Below, one piece after another: positions 21,950 to 23,610 of a stretch of DNA of 23,610 bases (positions are counted from its first letter, which is position 1; the number at the start of each line of letters is the position of its first letter). Below the pieces are notes generated by a model. That model saw nothing but the letters and a program-made list of their open reading frames with translations, did not search any database and was not told where the DNA came from. This stretch comes from Calditrichaeota bacterium AABM5.125.24. GTDB lineage: Bacteria > Electryoneota > AABM5-125-24 > Hatepunaeales > Hatepunaeaceae. The stretch spans positions 1-23,610 of the forward strand of contig MWJR01000148.1 of the NCBI GenBank assembly GCA_002127415.1, written 5' to 3'. A program made the position numbers and the translations under genes.

Positions 21950-23374
21950 TCACCGCGGCGCTGGTAATACCAGCGTCTTCAGCTCGCTCAGCTCCTCCAT
22001 CGCGTATCTGATACCTTCGCGGCCGAATCCGGACTGTTTGACGCCGCCGTAGGGATAGTTATCGACGCGGAAGGTGGGGATATCGTCGATGATGACGCCG
22101 CCGACATCGAGCCGGTTATATGCCATCATCGCCCTGCCGACATCGTGGGTGAAAACCCCGGTCTGCAGGCCGAACTTCCACGAGTTGATCCTTTCAAGCG
22201 CCTGTTCAAACCGGTCATACGGTGCCACCAGCGTCACCGGCGCGAAGGCCTCCTCACAGCTTATCCGGCAGTGATCCGGCACCTCGACCAGCACCGCCGG
22301 TGGGATCCGGTTGCCGTCGCGCCCGCCGCCGCACAGAAGCCTGCCGCCAGCCGCAACCGCTTCATCCACCCACTCCTCAACCCGGCGTGCCTCCTCCTCA
22401 TCGATGATCGCCGCCACCCGGGTCTCCTCATCGAGCGGGTCCCCCATCTTCAACCCCTCGACCATCGGCACGAAGCGGGTGAGGAATTCGTCGAACAGCT
22501 CCCTGTGCACCAGGACGTGCTGAACCGATATGCAGATCTGGCCGGTGTGGGCATACCCCCCCACCAGGATGCGGTTCAAGGCGTGTTCGAGGTCACAGTC
22601 AGGCTCGACGATGGCAGCCGCGTTACCACCCAGTTCAAGGCAGACCCGCTTGCCAACCGCACGACGCATCAGCTCCCAGCCGACCGCCACGGAGCCGGTG
22701 AATGTCACCGCCTTCACTCGCGGGTCCTCGAGCAGCGGCCCCGCCAGGCTCGACGACACCGGCACGACATTGCACCCTCCCGGTGGTATCCCGGCCTCGA
22801 GCAACAGCTCTCCTAACATCAGGGCTGTCAGCGGCGTAGCGCTGGCCGGTTTCAGATTAATGGAGCATCCAGCCGCAACCGCTGGAGCGATCTTGTGCGC
22901 CACCAGGTTGAGCGGGAAATTGAACGGTGAGATGCCGGTCACCAGCCCCACCGGGAAGCGCCTGACCAGGGCGACTCGGTCGCCTCCAGCAGCGGTGATG
23001 TCGAGCGGCAGCAGCTCACCACCCCAGCTGCGTGCGGTTTCGGCTGCCAGGCGGAAGGTGGATTCAGCCCTCACCGCCTCGGCGCGCGCCTCGAGGATCG
23101 GTTTGCCCCCCTCCATGGCTATCATCCGCGCAAAATCCTCCCTCCTCTCCACAAGGCCATCGGCTACCCTGTGCAGAATATCCGCCCGCTGGTAGCTCCT
23201 GAGCTGCCGCATAGTCTGAGCACCGGCATAGGCAGTATCCAAAGCCTTCTGAACCTCAGCCGGACCTGCCCGGCAGCACTCGCCGACCGGCTCCCGTGTC
23301 CAGGGACTTTCGACCGACATCACATCGTCGGTAAACACCAGCTCACCTCCAATGAGAAGCGCCTTATTATCCAT
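21950..23374 (-). CDS. NAD(P)-dependent aldehyde dehydrogenase
   Basis: This 474-residue cytoplasmic enzyme oxidises an aldehyde to its acid with NAD(P)+. From the chosen start, the conserved Asn is in SPFNFPLN (N152), the cofactor Lys in NLKPAS (K175), the NAD loop in FTGSVAVG (about 225-232), the general-base Glu in LELGGN (E247), and the catalytic Cys in GQICISVQ (C281). SCEEAFAPV and YGGVKQSGFGREG are the expected C-terminal motifs. The overall pattern (HTGQICISVQ, RVDNYPYGGVKQSG) is closer to lactaldehyde or non-phosphorylating glyceraldehyde-3-phosphate dehydrogenases than to betaine aldehyde enzymes, but the substrate is not certain. A TTG at 23392 is possible; ATG at 23374 with GGGAG 8 nt upstream is preferred. 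It stands alone between the island and a repeat-bearing gap. Confidence 0.93.
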   Translation of the reverse strand: MDNKALLIGGELVFTDDVMSVESPWTREPVGECCRAGPAEVQKALDTAYAGAQTMRQLRSYQRADILHRVADGLVERREDFARMIAMEGGKPILEARAEAVRAESTFRLAAETARSWGGELLPLDITAAGGDRVALVRRFPVGLVTGISPFNFPLNLVAHKIAPAVAAGCSINLKPASATPLTALMLGELLLEAGIPPGGCNVVPVSSSLAGPLLEDPRVKAVTFTGSVAVGWELMRRAVGKRVCLELGGNAAAIVEPDCDLEHALNRILVGGYAHTGQICISVQHVLVHRELFDEFLTRFVPMVEGLKMGDPLDEETRVAAIIDEEEARRVEEWVDEAVAAGGRLLCGGGRDGNRIPPAVLVEVPDHCRISCEEAFAPVTLVAPYDRFEQALERINSWKFGLQTGVFTHDVGRAMMAYNRLDVGGVIIDDIPTFRVDNYPYGGVKQSGFGREGIRYAMEELSELKTLVLPAPR

Positions 23375-23429
23375 ACCAATAACTCCCGTCAAAGATATGA
23401 TGCTAATGACTCAATGCGTTAATATCGCT

Positions 23430-23459
23430 ATTATACAGAGCGTCATAAATAATTGTGCA
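23430..23459 (-). promoter_or_regulatory. Candidate sigma70 promoter of the aldehyde dehydrogenase gene
   Basis: A perfect TATAAT (23435-23430) is preceded after 18 nt by TGCACA (23459-23454; 4 of 6 match to TTGACA). The leader to the ATG at 23374 would be about 50 nt. Confidence 0.5.
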
Positions 23460-23466
23460 TAATCTC

Positions 23467-23610
23467 TATCGTCGTTCCAGCGAGAGCATGTCCCTGCGGA
23501 AGCAGGGGCTGGAACCCGGAAAAGGCGTAACATTTTGTCCATATAGGACCTGGATTCCGGCTTTCCAGTCTGTCCGAGAATGCAAGATTTGGCAAGGCGG
23601 ACGCCCCCGT
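23467..23610. repeat. Intergenic repeat with hairpins at the window end
   Basis: Short inverted pieces are visible, including CCCTGC with GCAGGG around GGAA (23492-23507), and the paired phrases GGAACCCGG and CTGGATTCCGG. This TTCCAGCG / CTGGATTCCGG vocabulary is typical of dispersed intergenic repeats in many bacteria (from memory). No open reading frame or RNA gene is supported here. Confidence 0.4.

Overview
The window looks like a chromosomal segment of an uncultured, high-GC, Gram-negative (diderm) bacterium. Evidence for two membranes is a signal-peptide-bearing Wzi-like outer-membrane barrel together with a Wzx/Wzy polysaccharide pathway. TTG and GTG starts are unusually frequent, and the intergenic gaps carry short palindromic repeats of the kind I associate with FCB-group and candidate-phylum genomes. 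The exact phylum cannot be read from the sequence. Eighteen of the twenty genes lie on the minus strand. No tRNA, rRNA, CRISPR array or transposase was seen.

Layout on the minus strand, from high to low coordinates. (1) 21950-23374 is an NAD(P)-dependent aldehyde dehydrogenase with its own candidate promoter. (2) 20620-21949 is an AT-rich island. On the opposite (+) strand it holds a consensus sigma70 promoter and a two-gene unit: a 77-residue protein and a retropepsin-like aspartic protease. This is the most unusual part of the window. (3) 20619 down to 9983 is a surface-polysaccharide locus: RmlC-like cupin, RfbB (dTDP-glucose 4,6-dehydratase), Wzi-like barrel, Wzz-type chain-length protein, Wzy/WaaL-type polymerase or ligase, Wzx-type flippase, GT2, GT9 and a polyprenyl-phosphate hexose-1-phosphate transferase. 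(4) The same gene string runs on into serS, trkA and trkH (down to 5807). (5) A lone OppF-type ABC ATPase (4591-5571) is bracketed by TAGCCCG palindromic repeats. (6) A tightly overlapping unit follows: ybbR-like, tsaD, a vWA-domain membrane protein, and the start of an FAD-dependent oxidoreductase that leaves the window at base 1.

How the genes work together. RfbB and the cupin would make or modify a dTDP-6-deoxyhexose. The initiating transferase loads the first sugar on undecaprenyl phosphate, GT2 and GT9 extend the unit, Wzx flips it, Wzy polymerises it under Wzz control, and the Wzi-like protein acts at the outer membrane. RmlA, RmlD and a Wza export channel are not here and must be encoded elsewhere. 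TrkA and TrkH form a K+ uptake system.

A recurring sequence feature is 4-nt stop/start overlaps that use TTGA or GTGA (seven cases) and never ATGA. One of them corrects the Wzi start to position 19133, which exposes a clean signal peptide.
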